This document shows, one piece after another, positions 37,035 through 49,335 of a DNA stretch of 64,000 nt. This DNA is from Nisaea acidiphila (lineage in GTDB: Bacteria; Pseudomonadota; Alphaproteobacteria; Thalassobaculales; Thalassobaculaceae): assembly GCF_024662015.1 (NCBI RefSeq), contig NZ_CP102480.1, positions 558,001 through 622,000 on the forward strand, read 5' to 3'. A program made the position numbers and the translations under genes. How positions within the stretch are numbered: the first letter of the stretch is position 1; each line of letters opens with the position of its first letter. A model generated the notes under the pieces. It worked only from the letters and a program-made list of their open reading frames with translations. It made no database searches and was not told where the DNA came from.

Positions 37035-38534
37035 TCACGCTGCGCGGGAGGCTGCCTCCGACATGAAGCCCTGAAGCGCTGCGGCCTGATCCTTGTCGAG
37101 CCGGAGGCCAAGCTTGCTGCGGCGCCAAAGCACGTCCTCGGCCGTCACCGCCCATTCCCGGTGCATCAGATAGCGCACCTCGGCCTCGGTCAGGCCGGCG
37201 CCGAAATCGCGGCCGAGATCGGCCATGCCCGCCGCCTCGCCGAGAACCTCCGGCACGAGCGTCCCGTATTGCCGGGTGAGCCGGAGCGACGTGCCGTCGT
37301 CCAGGAACGGATAGCGCGCACGCACGGCATCGAGCTGTTCGGAGAAGTCCAGCGCCGGGAAGTCTCCGCCCGGCAGCGGCTCGGTCCCGCTCCAGACCGG
37401 TCCCTTCGCACCGAGCACGGCCTCGATCTTCGCCATCACCGAATTGGCAAGGCGCCGGTAAGTCGTCAGCTTGCCGCCGAAGATATTCACCAGAACGCCG
37501 GTCGCGGGATCGCCTTCCTCGCGCAGAACGTAATCCCGCGTCGCCTCCTGCGCTTTCGAGGCGCCGTCGTCGAATAGCGGCCGGACGCCGGAATAGGTCC
37601 AGACGATGTCCTCGACCTTGACCTGCCGCTTGAAATACTCGCCCGCGGCGCGGCAGAGATAGGCTTTCTCCTCCTCGGTGATCGCAACCTCGCCCGGGTC
37701 GCCGTCGAAATCCCGGTCGGTTGTCCCGATCAGGGTGAAGTCCTGCTCGTAGGGAATGGAGAAGAAGATCCGGCCGTCTGCATTCTGGAAGATGTAGCAG
37801 CGGTCGTGATCGTAGAGTTTCGGCACCACGATATGGCTGCCCTGGACGAGCCGGACATTGTGTGCCGCATTCCAGCCCGCAGCCTCCGAGAGCACCTTGT
37901 CGACCCACGGACCGGCGGCATTGACCAGCAGGCGCGCCTCGACATCGCGCTCGGTCCCGGTCGCCAGATCGCGCAGGGTCACGCGCCAGTGACCGACCTC
38001 TCGCACGGCCTTCACGACCCGGGTACGGGTCATGATGTCGGCCCCTCGGTCGGCCGCATCTCGCGCGTTGAGCGCAACCAGCCGGGCATCGTCGACCCAG
38101 CAGTCGGAATATTCGAACCCCTTGCGGAACATGTCCTTCAGCGGAGCCCCGGCCTCGTCCCGCGTCAGGTCAAGCACCCTCGTCGGCGGCAGGAGTTTGC
38201 GCCCGCCGAGATGGTCGTAGAGGAACAGCCCGAGCCGGAGCAGCCAGGCCGGGCGCAGGCCCTTGTGATGCGGCAGCACGAAGCGGAGGGGGCGCACGAT
38301 ATGCGGCGCCATGGCCCAGAGCACCTCGCGCTCCTCCAGCGACTCGCGCACCAGACGGAACTCGTAATGCTCGAGATAGCGGAGTCCGCCGTGGATCAGC
38401 TTGGTCGACCAGGAGGAGGTGCCGCTCGCGAGATCGGACATCTCGGCAAGGCAGACAGAATACCCGCGGCCGGCCGCATCGCGCGCGATGCCGCAGCCAT
38501 TGATGCCGCCGCCAATGATGGCGATATCGTACAT
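37035..38534 (-). CDS. glpD: Aerobic glycerol-3-phosphate dehydrogenase
   Basis: This 499-residue FAD enzyme oxidises glycerol-3-phosphate to dihydroxyacetone phosphate at the inner membrane and passes electrons to quinone. The N-terminal flavin motif is IAIIGGGINGCGIARDAAGRG, followed by SSWSTKLIHGGLRYLEHYEF, a GlpD signature. YSGVRPLFDDG and the FGGKLTTYRRLA segment are also conserved. AAGGAACGCTT precedes the ATG. It follows glpR by 12 bases and forms the catabolic arm of the glycerol locus opposite the transporter operon. Confidence 0.96.
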   Translation of the reverse strand: MYDIAIIGGGINGCGIARDAAGRGYSVCLAEMSDLASGTSSWSTKLIHGGLRYLEHYEFRLVRESLEEREVLWAMAPHIVRPLRFVLPHHKGLRPAWLLRLGLFLYDHLGGRKLLPPTRVLDLTRDEAGAPLKDMFRKGFEYSDCWVDDARLVALNARDAADRGADIMTRTRVVKAVREVGHWRVTLRDLATGTERDVEARLLVNAAGPWVDKVLSEAAGWNAAHNVRLVQGSHIVVPKLYDHDRCYIFQNADGRIFFSIPYEQDFTLIGTTDRDFDGDPGEVAITEEEKAYLCRAAGEYFKRQVKVEDIVWTYSGVRPLFDDGASKAQEATRDYVLREEGDPATGVLVNIFGGKLTTYRRLANSVMAKIEAVLGAKGPVWSGTEPLPGGDFPALDFSEQLDAVRARYPFLDDGTSLRLTRQYGTLVPEVLGEAAGMADLGRDFGAGLTEAEVRYLMHREWAVTAEDVLWRRSKLGLRLDKDQAAALQGFMSEAASRAA

Positions 38535-38546
38535 AAGCGTTCCTTC

Positions 38547-39341
38547 TTAACTCTGGTCGTTGGCGGCCGACGGGTCGAGTGGCGGCAGCGCGATCGCGAC
38601 ACCGTGCGCGCTGCAGATCTCCCGCACGCTCTCCGGAACCTCGCCGTCCGTGACGAGCACATCGATCTCGCTCAGATGGCCGATCCGCACCGGCGCATTG
38701 CGGTCGAATTTCATGTGATCGGCGACCAGGATGGTGCGCCTCGCATGGGAGATGATCTCCTGTGCCACCCGGACCTCGCGATAGTCGTAATCGAGGATCG
38801 TGCCGTCCTCGTCGATCGCGGAGGCCCCGATCACCGCGTAATCCACCTTGAACTGGCGGATGAAATCGACCGTCGCCTCGCCGACAATGCCGCCATCCGA
38901 GCGGCGCACCAGCCCACCAGCGATGATTACTTCGGTCGAGGCCGACTCGCGCAGTATGTTGGCGACGTTGATGTTGTTGGTGATGACCATCAGCCCTTCG
39001 CGGTCACGCAAGGCGAAAGCCACCTGCTCCGTCGTGGTGCCGATATTCAGAATTACCGAGCTGTTGTCCGGGATAAGTGCAGCAGCGCGTTCTCCGATCC
39101 GGCGTTTTTCCTCCGCCGCGAGCGAGCGGCGCGCATCGTACGCGTAGTTGATCGCGCCGGAAGGATAGACCGCGCCGCCGTGCACCCGCTGCAGCAGACC
39201 GGCGTCGCAGATCTCGTTCAGGTCCTTGCGGATGGTCTGCGGCGTGACATCGAACTGAAGCGCGAGATCGTCAACCTCGACACGCCCGACTTGGCGGGCC
39301 TTTCTGAGGATATCGGTCTGCCGCGGCGAAACCGGATCCAT
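38547..39341 (-). CDS. glpR: DeoR-family glycerol-3-phosphate regulon repressor
   Basis: This 264-residue DeoR-type regulator has an N-terminal helix-turn-helix (SPRQTDILRKARQVGRVEVDDLALQFDVTPQTIRKDLNEIC) and a sugar-phosphate-sensing C-terminal domain (ILNIGTTTEQVA, VIIAGGLVRRSDGGIVG). It should repress glpD and the transporter operon until glycerol-3-phosphate builds up. GlpR-like operator TTCGTTATCGAA lies 20 bases before its start. It is cotranscribed with glpD and divergent from glpV. Confidence 0.93.
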   Translation of the reverse strand: MDPVSPRQTDILRKARQVGRVEVDDLALQFDVTPQTIRKDLNEICDAGLLQRVHGGAVYPSGAINYAYDARRSLAAEEKRRIGERAAALIPDNSSVILNIGTTTEQVAFALRDREGLMVITNNINVANILRESASTEVIIAGGLVRRSDGGIVGEATVDFIRQFKVDYAVIGASAIDEDGTILDYDYREVRVAQEIISHARRTILVADHMKFDRNAPVRIGHLSEIDVLVTDGEVPESVREICSAHGVAIALPPLDPSAANDQS

Positions 39342-39361
39342 CTCGCATCCTTTCGTTTAAG

Positions 39362-39373
39362 TTCGTTATCGAA
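39362..39373. promoter_or_regulatory. GlpR-like operator before glpR
   Basis: TTCGTTATCGAA matches the core TTCGWWAWCGA of the Escherichia coli GlpR consensus. It stands 20 bases upstream of the glpR start, suitable for autorepression of glpR-glpD. The match to a distant species is by pattern only. Confidence 0.5.
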
Positions 39374-39403
39374 GATTCGGAGCAGGAACCAACACTCGAA
39401 TGC

Positions 39404-39461
39404 GAAAACGAAACCGCACAAACACGTAATTCGCCCGCAAACTCACCCTATATTCGTTTTC
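39404..39461. promoter_or_regulatory. Inverted GAAAACGAA / TTCGTTTTC pair in the glpR-glpV gap
   Basis: GAAAACGAA at 39404-39412 and its exact reverse complement TTCGTTTTC at 39453-39461 are 40 bases apart, four helical turns, so a tetrameric DeoR-type protein could bridge them. The pair lies centrally in the 367-base divergent gap. Confidence 0.45.
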
Positions 39462-39648
39462 TTTCGATTGCCTGACAAGCCCACAGTCCTCAAACCCCCA
39501 AGGAATACGAGTGTATGAGGCTGCTTTCCCGAACTCAAACCAGGCCAATTAGTTGAAAAAAGGGTGATTCTCTGAGAGGGCAACCCGCCCGTCCAGTCCC
39601 TCCAAACCTGCAAGCCAAGACTTTCGCATCAGATTCGATTGGCATCGC

Positions 39649-39677
39649 TTGACCTTCGCTTTTTTTCGCTTGATAGT
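39649..39677 (+). promoter_or_regulatory. Predicted sigma-70 promoter of the glycerol transporter operon
   Basis: TTGACC (39649-39654) and GATAGT (39672-39677) are spaced by 17 bases. The glpV ATG is 31 bases after the -10 box. The spacer holds a run of eight Ts. Confidence 0.5.
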
Positions 39678-39708
39678 CGCCCAAGCTTTCAAGCTGGGAG
39701 GAAAAGCA

Positions 39709-41445
<1,737 letters not shown>

Positions 41446-41475
41446 TCTCATCTCCCTAGCTCGGAGACTTCACTC

Positions 41476-41505
41476 CCGGGGCCGTATCCCTCGATCCGGC
41501 CCCGG
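41476..41505 (+). terminator. Attenuator-like hairpin between glpV and glpS
   Basis: CCGGGGCCG (41476-41484) pairs perfectly with CGGCCCCGG (41497-41505), followed by ACTTTTCTCT. It sits 30 bases after the glpV stop and 116 bases before glpS. Partial termination here would lower expression of the membrane parts relative to the binding protein. Confidence 0.65.
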
Positions 41506-41621
41506 ACTTTTCTCTGGACCCTGGCGCGGTTCCTGAAGATCCGCTTCCGGGCTAGAATTCCTTAGATATGCGGATACTGCGGGATGGCCCGCGACGAGAT
41601 CCGCCGACCTCTCGACAGGCC

Positions 41622-42704
41622 ATGGCACTTACACTCAAAGGCGTATCCAAGCGTGTCGGAAACGCGGTGCATATTCACCCGACCGACCTGACGCTCGAGC
41701 CCGGAAGCTTCAACATCCTGCTCGGCTCTACGCTTGCCGGAAAAACCACGCTCATGCAGCTGATGGCCGGGCTTGAACGCCCGCTTGAGGGCGAAGTCTG
41801 GTTTGGCGAGAGGAATGTCACAGGCACGCCCGTGCAGCAGCGCAACGTGTCGATGGTCTATCAGCAATTCATCAATTACCCGAACATGAGCGTGTACGAG
41901 AACATCGCCTCGCCGCTCCGGGTGGCGCGCGCGCCGGAGGCGACGATCCGCGAACGGGTCGGCACCATGGCGGAGCTGCTGCGCCTCACCCCGATGCTGG
42001 ACCGGCTGCCCGGCGCGCTTTCCGGCGGTCAACAGCAGCGCACCGCGATCGCCCGTGCGCTGGTCAAGGATGCCGATCTCGTCCTGCTCGACGAGCCGCT
42101 CGCCAATCTCGATTTCAAGCTGCGCGAGGAACTCCGGGACGAACTTCCCCGTCTCTTCGCCGACCGCAACTGCATCGTCGTCTATGCGACGACGGAGCCG
42201 ACCGAGGCGCTGCTCTTCGGCGGTCAAACCGCGACGCTCTTCGAGGGCGCGGTCACCCAGTTCGGCCCGACCCGCGAGATCTACCGCAAGCCCAACAACC
42301 TCGTCAGTGCCAAAGTCTTCTCCGATCCGCCGATCAACGTGATGGGATGCGAAAAGAAAGGCGGCCAGTTCGAAGACAGCGACGGTACGCACTGGACCGC
42401 CAAGGGGGCAACCGCCAACCTCGCCGACGGAGCCTATACACTCGGCATCCGCCCGCATTTCGTGACCCCGGCGGCAGCCGGCGCGGACCCGGTCCCGGTC
42501 TCCGGCCGCGTCCTGGTGACCGAACTCAGCGGCTCCGAAAGCATTATCCATTTCGCGCGCGGCGGAGAGACCTGGGTCTCTCAGTCGCACGGCATCCACG
42601 CCTTCGAGGTCGGCACCGAGGCGCGACTCCATGCCGACCTTTCGCAGGCAATGTATTTCGCCCCGGACGGCAGCTTCGCCGCTTCCGGCACCACGCAGAG
42701 CTAG
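41622..42704 (+). CDS. glpS: Glycerol ABC transporter ATP-binding protein 1
   Basis: This 360-residue ATPase has a variant Walker A (GSTLAGKTT, residues 35-43, instead of the usual GPSGCGKTT), a canonical signature LSGGQQQR, Walker B VLLDEPLANLD, and at the switch position YATTEPTEA, where Thr replaces the usual His. A C-terminal TOBE-like domain follows (YTLGIRPHFV). The complementary defects in glpT suggest an obligate heterodimer. I take ATG 41622 over the open-frame start 41568 because the family begins MALTLKGVSKRVG. It is followed by glpT after 10 bases. Confidence 0.92.
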   Translation: MALTLKGVSKRVGNAVHIHPTDLTLEPGSFNILLGSTLAGKTTLMQLMAGLERPLEGEVWFGERNVTGTPVQQRNVSMVYQQFINYPNMSVYENIASPLRVARAPEATIRERVGTMAELLRLTPMLDRLPGALSGGQQQRTAIARALVKDADLVLLDEPLANLDFKLREELRDELPRLFADRNCIVVYATTEPTEALLFGGQTATLFEGAVTQFGPTREIYRKPNNLVSAKVFSDPPINVMGCEKKGGQFEDSDGTHWTAKGATANLADGAYTLGIRPHFVTPAAAGADPVPVSGRVLVTELSGSESIIHFARGGETWVSQSHGIHAFEVGTEARLHADLSQAMYFAPDGSFAASGTTQS

Positions 42705-42714
42705 GAGACAGAGG

Positions 42715-43796
42715 ATGGCAAAGATCACCCTCGACGATCTCCGGCACGCTTATGTGCCGAACCCGCAAGGTCCCGACGATTACGCCCTGAAGCAGCTCGA
42801 TATCAGCTTCGAGGACGGCGGCGCCTATGCCCTGCTCGGCCCGTCCGGTTGCGGCAAAACCACCTTGCTCAACATCATTTCCGGCCTGCTGACGCCGAGC
42901 CACGGCAAGGTGCTGTTCGACAGCAAGGATGTGACCGGGCTCGCGCCGGACCAACGCCATATTGCGCAGGTCTTCCAGTTTCCGGTCGTCTACGACACGA
43001 TGAGTGTCTACGACAATCTCGCCTTCCCGCTCCGCAACCGCGGCGTCGCGGAAGCCGATGTCGACAGGAAGGTGCGCGAGATCGCGGCCATGATCGATCT
43101 AGAGGACACGCTAGAGAACCGTGCCTCCGGTCTCACCGCAGACGGCAAGCAGAAGATCTCCCTCGGCCGTGGCCTGGTGCGCGACGACGTCAATGTCATC
43201 ATGTTCGACGAGCCGCTCACGGTGATCGACCCGCACCTGAAATGGCAGCTCCGCTCGAAGCTAAAGGAACTGCACCAGCGCGTGGCGCGGACGATGATCT
43301 ACGTCACCCACGACCAGACCGAGGCACTGACTTTCGCCGACAAAGTGGTGGTAATGAATGTCGGCCAGGTGGTGCAGATCGGAACGCCCGTCGAGCTCTT
43401 CGAGACCCCGGCTCATGAATTCGTCGGCCATTTCATCGGCTCGCCCGGCATGAACATCCTCGACTGCGAGGTGAAGGGCGGAAAGGCGTTCTTCCGAGGT
43501 CAGGAGGTCGAGACCGCCAATGCCGGCGCGGTGAAGGACGGCGAGAGCGGCCCGCTCCGTCTCGGTGTACGCCCAGAATTTGTCAGCCTCGCCGAGCGCG
43601 GCATCGAGGCCGAAGTGGTGAAGGTGAGTGACAGCGGCCGCTACCAGATCGTCGAGACGCGCGTCGGAGACGCGCCGGTGAAGCTGCTGGTGAACGAAGG
43701 CGTCGAGATCCCGACAGGCAGGACCGCCCTTTCCTTCCGCGCCGACCGGACCCGGATCTACCGCGACGGCTGGCTCGTAGCCTCGGGAGAGACGCG

Positions 43797-43800
<4 letters not shown>
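42715..43800 (+). CDS. glpT: Glycerol ABC transporter ATP-binding protein 2
   Basis: This 361-residue ATPase has a canonical Walker A GPSGCGKTT (residues 42-50) and switch histidine VTHDQTEAL, but the signature region reads LTADGKQKISLGR in place of LSGGQ, and the D-loop is LTVID. It therefore cannot supply a normal signature to its partner, whereas glpS can. AGGAGACAGAGG precedes the ATG at 42715. It overlaps glpP by 4 bases. The name follows the rhizobial glycerol operon and does not mean the glycerol-3-phosphate antiporter of enteric bacteria. Confidence 0.92.
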
Positions 43801-44660
<860 letters not shown>

Positions 44661-44661
44661 G

Positions 44662-45471
<810 letters not shown>

Positions 45472-45490
45472 CGGACGGGAGGAGACAACC

Positions 45491-45772
45491 ATGCTGCTGA
45501 GCTGGATGGCCTGGACCTGGCCCACCGCCGCCTTCTTCGCCTTCATCGCCTGCTGCCTTGCGACCATGACGATGCTGGAGCTGCGCAATCCCGGAGGCGC
45601 CCCGCGCGACGGCGTGCTCGGCCTGACGACGACCCGCGGCGACCGCCTCTTCATCTGGCTGCTCGGCAGCGCCTTCATCTTCCTGGCCTGGCTGGGGCTC
45701 GCCGGGACCGTACTCTGGGGGCCGCTCGGGATCGCGCTAGTCTATGGGGTGCTGGTGTTCCGGTACGTGTGA
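45491..45772 (+). CDS. glpU: Small membrane protein of the glycerol transporter operon (DUF2160, GlpU-like)
   Basis: This 93-residue protein has about three hydrophobic helices (LSWMAWTWPTAAFFAFIACC, FIWLLGSAFIFLAWLGLAG, VLWGPLGIALVYGVLVF). It corresponds in position and type to GlpU of the rhizobial operon and to DUF2160. It lies 19 bases after glpQ with GGGAGGAGACAACC upstream. Its role is not known; association with the permease is inferred from conservation of neighbourhood. glpK does not follow. Confidence 0.85.
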   Translation: MLLSWMAWTWPTAAFFAFIACCLATMTMLELRNPGGAPRDGVLGLTTTRGDRLFIWLLGSAFIFLAWLGLAGTVLWGPLGIALVYGVLVFRYV

Positions 45773-45800
45773 GTCCCGTCCCTTACCTAGCTTAAAAGGT

Positions 45801-45883
45801 CGTCATTCCCGCGAAAGCGGGGACCCAGGGATCCAGGTCACGGCCCTATGCTCTCTGGGTCCCCACTTGCGTGGGGATGACGA
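45801..45883. repeat. Large imperfect inverted repeat (REP-like)
   Basis: The arm at 45801-45828 and the reverse complement of 45855-45882 agree at about 24 of 28 positions. Each arm is itself a small hairpin of the form CATTCCCGCGAAAGCGGGG or its CCCCACTTGCGTGGGG counterpart. The sequence family GTCATTCCCGCGAAAGCGGG is widespread in alphaproteobacterial intergenic regions. It lies between convergent genes and may stop transcription from both sides. Confidence 0.85.
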
Positions 45884-45907
45884 CAGAAGAAATGCAGGAC
45901 CCAACAG

Positions 45908-46759
45908 TCAAACCCGATCGCCTCCGACAAAACCGATCACCAGCTCACTGATCCGCTCCGGCTGATCCTCCATTGCGAAATGACCGCACTCGGGCAGTAG
46001 TTGCAGGGCCGAGCCGAGGATCGCGGCGTGCAGCTTGTGGGCCCAGTCGGTGACCTGCCAGGAGTCCTGCTCGCCCCAGAGGATCTGCACCGGCAGGTTC
46101 GAGAGCTCGCCGAGCCGGTCCGAGATCTCCGACGTATGCCGATGGTCGTAATGCGCGACCTGGTGCTGAAAGAGGCTCGCCTGCCCTACCGGGCCGGAGA
46201 TCAGTTCGACATAGATCTCAAGCGCATCCGCCGCAAAGCGATCCTTGTTGACGACGGTGCTGAGCAGCCAGTCGCGGAAATGCGCGCGATGCTCGGCATC
46301 CGGCGCCTTGATCAGCGCATCCAATCCCGCCTGCATCTGTTGCTTCGTCCGCTTCGAAGGCCAGCTGTCGAAACTCACAGTGTCGATCAGTGTCAGAGTC
46401 CGCGCTCGCTCCGGATGGAAAATGCAGAAGCGCTGAGCCACCCCGCCGCCGATATCGTGAGCGACGATGTGCGCGCTTTCGAGCCCCCACACATCCATCA
46501 GGCTTTCAAGGATTGGAACCTGACCGGAGACGGAGGTATCGACCGCCGGATCGGCCGGACGCTCCGAGGCCCCGAAACCGAGCAGATCGAAGATATGCAC
46601 CCGATATCCGGCCTGCACGAGGACCGGAGCCACATTGCGCCAGATATAGGAGGAGGACGGCGTACCGTGGATGAGCACCACCGGTTCGCCGGCGCCAAAG
46701 GACGCGCAGGCAATTCGCTGCCCGCCGATCAGGACATTCTCGTTCGCGAGAGAAGACAT
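45908..46759 (-). CDS. Alpha/beta hydrolase
   Basis: This 283-residue hydrolase has the oxyanion region VLIHGTPSSSYIWRNVAP, the nucleophile elbow VAHDIGGGVA, in which Asp stands in place of Ser (as in haloalkane dehalogenase types), and the C-terminal histidine in PECGHFAMEDQPE. The Asp nucleophile suggests dehalogenase or epoxide hydrolase chemistry, but the halide-binding residues were not verified. I use the ATG at 46759 with GGGAAGGTG upstream; the longer open frame runs into the methyltransferase gene. It lies 90 bases downstream of mttB on the same strand. Confidence 0.85.
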   Translation of the reverse strand: MSSLANENVLIGGQRIACASFGAGEPVVLIHGTPSSSYIWRNVAPVLVQAGYRVHIFDLLGFGASERPADPAVDTSVSGQVPILESLMDVWGLESAHIVAHDIGGGVAQRFCIFHPERARTLTLIDTVSFDSWPSKRTKQQMQAGLDALIKAPDAEHRAHFRDWLLSTVVNKDRFAADALEIYVELISGPVGQASLFQHQVAHYDHRHTSEISDRLGELSNLPVQILWGEQDSWQVTDWAHKLHAAILGSALQLLPECGHFAMEDQPERISELVIGFVGGDRV

Positions 46760-46848
46760 GAATTCACCTTCCCGAAATATGGGATTTCGGATCGTTTCTA
46801 TCATTCCCGCCGCGTCGCGTGGAAGCGACAATGCCCCGGTGTGCGCAT

Positions 46849-48456
46849 TCAGGGCTCGCCCGAACCGATTTCTGCCTTCCGCCGGGCAACATAGGCTTCC
46901 AATGCCTCCCGCCGTCCCGGATCCAGCGGCGGCGGCTCGTATCGCTCCAGCACCTGCTGCCAGATCTCCGTCGCCCGGCTGCTGGCGTCCCGCCCCCCGG
47001 CGAGCTCCCAGTTCTCGTGGTTCTGCCAGTCGCTCACCAGCGGTTCGTAGAAGGCGGTCTTGAAACGGTCCATGGTGTGCGCGGCGGCGAAGAAATGCCC
47101 GCCCGGCGCGGTCTCGCGGATCGCGTCGAGGGCGAATTCGGCGTCTGAAAAATCCACCGGCTCCAGGAAGGCGGCCATGTTCTGCAGGATCTCGACATCG
47201 ATCACCAGCTTCTCGTAGGAGGCGACGAGCCCGCCCTCGAGCCAGCCGGCGGCGTGATAGATCATGTTGCCGTGCCCCATCACCGCGCCCCAGAGCGCCA
47301 TCTCCGTCTCGTAGACCGCCTGCGCATCGGCCACGTTGGAGGCGTTGCAGGAACTGGTGCGGTAAGGCAATCCGTAGCGCCGGGCGAGCTGTCCGCCGGC
47401 GAGATTGGCCCAGGCGTTTTCGGGCGTGCCGAAAGCCGGCGCGCCAGTCCGCATATCCACGTTCGAGGTGAAGCATCCATAGACCACGGGCGCACCGGGC
47501 CGGACCGCCTGGATCAGCGCGATGGTGAGCAGCGCCTCTGCATTCTGTTGCGCCAGTGCCGCCGGAAGCGTTACCGGCGTCATCGCGCCCATCAGGGTGA
47601 AGGGCGTGACGATCACCGCCTGCCCCATCTCCGCCAGCGCCGTCGCGGCATCCGACATCTCCTTGTCGAGCTTGCGCGGCGAGTTGACGTTGATGTTGGT
47701 GATCGCCGACGGGCTCGCGGCCAGATCCTCGACCGTCAGACCGCGCGCGATCGCCTGCATCTCCATCAGGTCGCGGACCCGCCCGCTGCCGATGGACATG
47801 CCGCAGAACATCTTGTCGGTCAGGGTCAGATTGGCGAGATAGGTATCGAGGTGGCGCGTGTTGGCCGGAAGGTCGATCGGCGCCAGCGTCTGATTGCCGA
47901 ACATGGTGATGACGTTGAAGCTCTGCGCCAGCTTCATCAGCTCCTGATAATCGGCGAAATTCCCGGGACGCCGTCCGCGCACCGCGTCATGCACGTTGGG
48001 TGGGCCGGACACCATGCCGAAATTGATCACATTGCCGCCGATATCGACGGCCTTCTCCGGGTTCCAGGGTGTCAGGGTGAAGCGTTCCGGCGCGTGCGCC
48101 GCCAGTTCCTCCACAAGCACCCTGTCCATGCGGACGATCCCGCTGGCGTCGTCCGTCTCGGCGCCCGCCGCTTTCAAATGCCGCCGGGCAGCCTCGCTCA
48201 TCACCTCGATGCCGATCTCCTCGAGTATCCGCATCGAGATGTCGTGGACCTTCCCGAGCTGATCCGGCGACATCGGATTGAGTGGAGGGAACGTATTGAC
48301 GATCCGGCCGAACGGTCTCTGGCGGTCGAGGATCGTGGTTTTGGCACCGCGTCTGCGACCGCCGCCGGAACGGCGCCCGGACCGGCCTTCCAGGCCTGGC
48401 ATGGCTCTCTCCTGCCTCGTGGCGGCCGCGCCGCCGTCTGTTCCCGGAGCGGTCAT
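46849..48456 (-). CDS. Trimethylamine methyltransferase-family protein (MttB homologue without pyrrolysine)
   Basis: This 535-residue protein is a continuous frame of the MttB superfamily: FPPLNPMSPDQLGKVHDISM at the start of the domain, GMVSGPPNVHD, GVMGHGNMIYHAAGW-like segment and GGHFFAAAHTMDRFK near the end. No in-frame amber codon interrupts it, so it belongs to the non-pyrrolysine branch, in which MtgB demethylates glycine betaine with a corrinoid protein. No corrinoid protein is encoded next to it, so the acceptor is uncertain. The Arg/Gly-rich first 45 residues are unusual. The betaine genes in this window make a quaternary amine substrate plausible. Confidence 0.85.
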   Translation of the reverse strand: MTAPGTDGGAAATRQERAMPGLEGRSGRRSGGGRRRGAKTTILDRQRPFGRIVNTFPPLNPMSPDQLGKVHDISMRILEEIGIEVMSEAARRHLKAAGAETDDASGIVRMDRVLVEELAAHAPERFTLTPWNPEKAVDIGGNVINFGMVSGPPNVHDAVRGRRPGNFADYQELMKLAQSFNVITMFGNQTLAPIDLPANTRHLDTYLANLTLTDKMFCGMSIGSGRVRDLMEMQAIARGLTVEDLAASPSAITNINVNSPRKLDKEMSDAATALAEMGQAVIVTPFTLMGAMTPVTLPAALAQQNAEALLTIALIQAVRPGAPVVYGCFTSNVDMRTGAPAFGTPENAWANLAGGQLARRYGLPYRTSSCNASNVADAQAVYETEMALWGAVMGHGNMIYHAAGWLEGGLVASYEKLVIDVEILQNMAAFLEPVDFSDAEFALDAIRETAPGGHFFAAAHTMDRFKTAFYEPLVSDWQNHENWELAGGRDASSRATEIWQQVLERYEPPPLDPGRREALEAYVARRKAEIGSGEP

Positions 48457-48670
48457 TGCCCTGCCGCCCCTCCCGGGAAAACCCGGAGCGCTTTAAGTAT
48501 CGCCCGCGAAACCGGACCGACTATCGTCTTTATCGGACCGATGGGGCGACAATCGTGACGCGCTGGAAGCATTCCCGGTCAACCGCTTCTGGAAAATGAT
48601 GTCCGGGCATGTATCATCGCTTTCCCGCCTCCGCGCGCGCCCGCGCCGCATTTTCGATCAGGAATTCACC

Positions 48671-49258
48671 ATGCCCCGTCTGCCCAAGATGACTCCCGAG
48701 AAACTCGCCCCGGCCCAGGCCGACCTCTACGAGGCCATCACCGGAGGGGTCCGGTTCAAGTCCGGTCCCGGGATCGACATGATGGAATCGGACGGCACCC
48801 TGCGCGGCCCGTTCAATGCCTGGCTGCACATTCCCGAAACCGGACAGGCGGCGCAGCAGCTCGGCGTAAAACTGCGCTTCGAGAGCTCGCTTTCGGGTCC
48901 CGCCCGCGAGACCGCGATCCTCACCGTCGCCCGGCACTGGCGCTCGCAATATGAATGGTGGGCACACGAGCAGATCGCCCTGAAAGAAGGCATGACGCCG
49001 GAGGAGATCGCCGCGGTAAAGGCCGGCGAAGGACCGGACGGAAACCCGGAACTCGCCGCCATCCGGGCCTTCGTGGCCGAGCTGATGGAAACCGGCGACG
49101 TCACGGACCAGACCTACGAGACCGCGCACCGCCACACAGGCGACAAGGGCATGGCCGATCTCGTCACGCTCGCCGGCTATTACGCGATGATCTCCGCCAA
49201 TCTCAACGTGTTCCGCGTCGCCGTGCCGGACGGCGAGACGCCGCCCTTCGAGGACTGA
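48671..49258 (+). CDS. Carboxymuconolactone decarboxylase-family protein
   Basis: This 195-residue all-helical protein has the CMD core (LSGPARETAILTVARHWRSQYEWWAHEQIA), with the conserved glutamate and histidine but without the CxxC pair of AhpD. It therefore is not an alkylhydroperoxidase-type reductase by that criterion; decarboxylase or hydrolase chemistry is possible. I use the ATG at 48671, after AGGAATTCACC, over the longer open frame. It is divergent from mttB and followed by the ion channel gene. Confidence 0.83.
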   Translation: MPRLPKMTPEKLAPAQADLYEAITGGVRFKSGPGIDMMESDGTLRGPFNAWLHIPETGQAAQQLGVKLRFESSLSGPARETAILTVARHWRSQYEWWAHEQIALKEGMTPEEIAAVKAGEGPDGNPELAAIRAFVAELMETGDVTDQTYETAHRHTGDKGMADLVTLAGYYAMISANLNVFRVAVPDGETPPFED

Positions 49259-49335
49259 CCCTTTTCCTCCGGCCGCCGGATCATTAAATAGGCCCCGCAA
49301 GATAAGATAGCGGCCGGATGGGGAGTGTTTCGGAC

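Noticed and set aside
37806-39518. 570-codon plus-strand open frame
   Set aside because: Antisense to glpD and glpR, which are secure by motif; no domain is visible in it.
45908-47476. 522-residue hydrolase fusion
   Set aside because: The N-terminal 240 residues are a shadow of the MttB gene; the real hydrolase starts at 46759.
46849-48456. Pyrrolysine-type methyltransferase with an amber codon
   Set aside because: The frame has no internal TAG, so the protein is of the non-pyrrolysine type.
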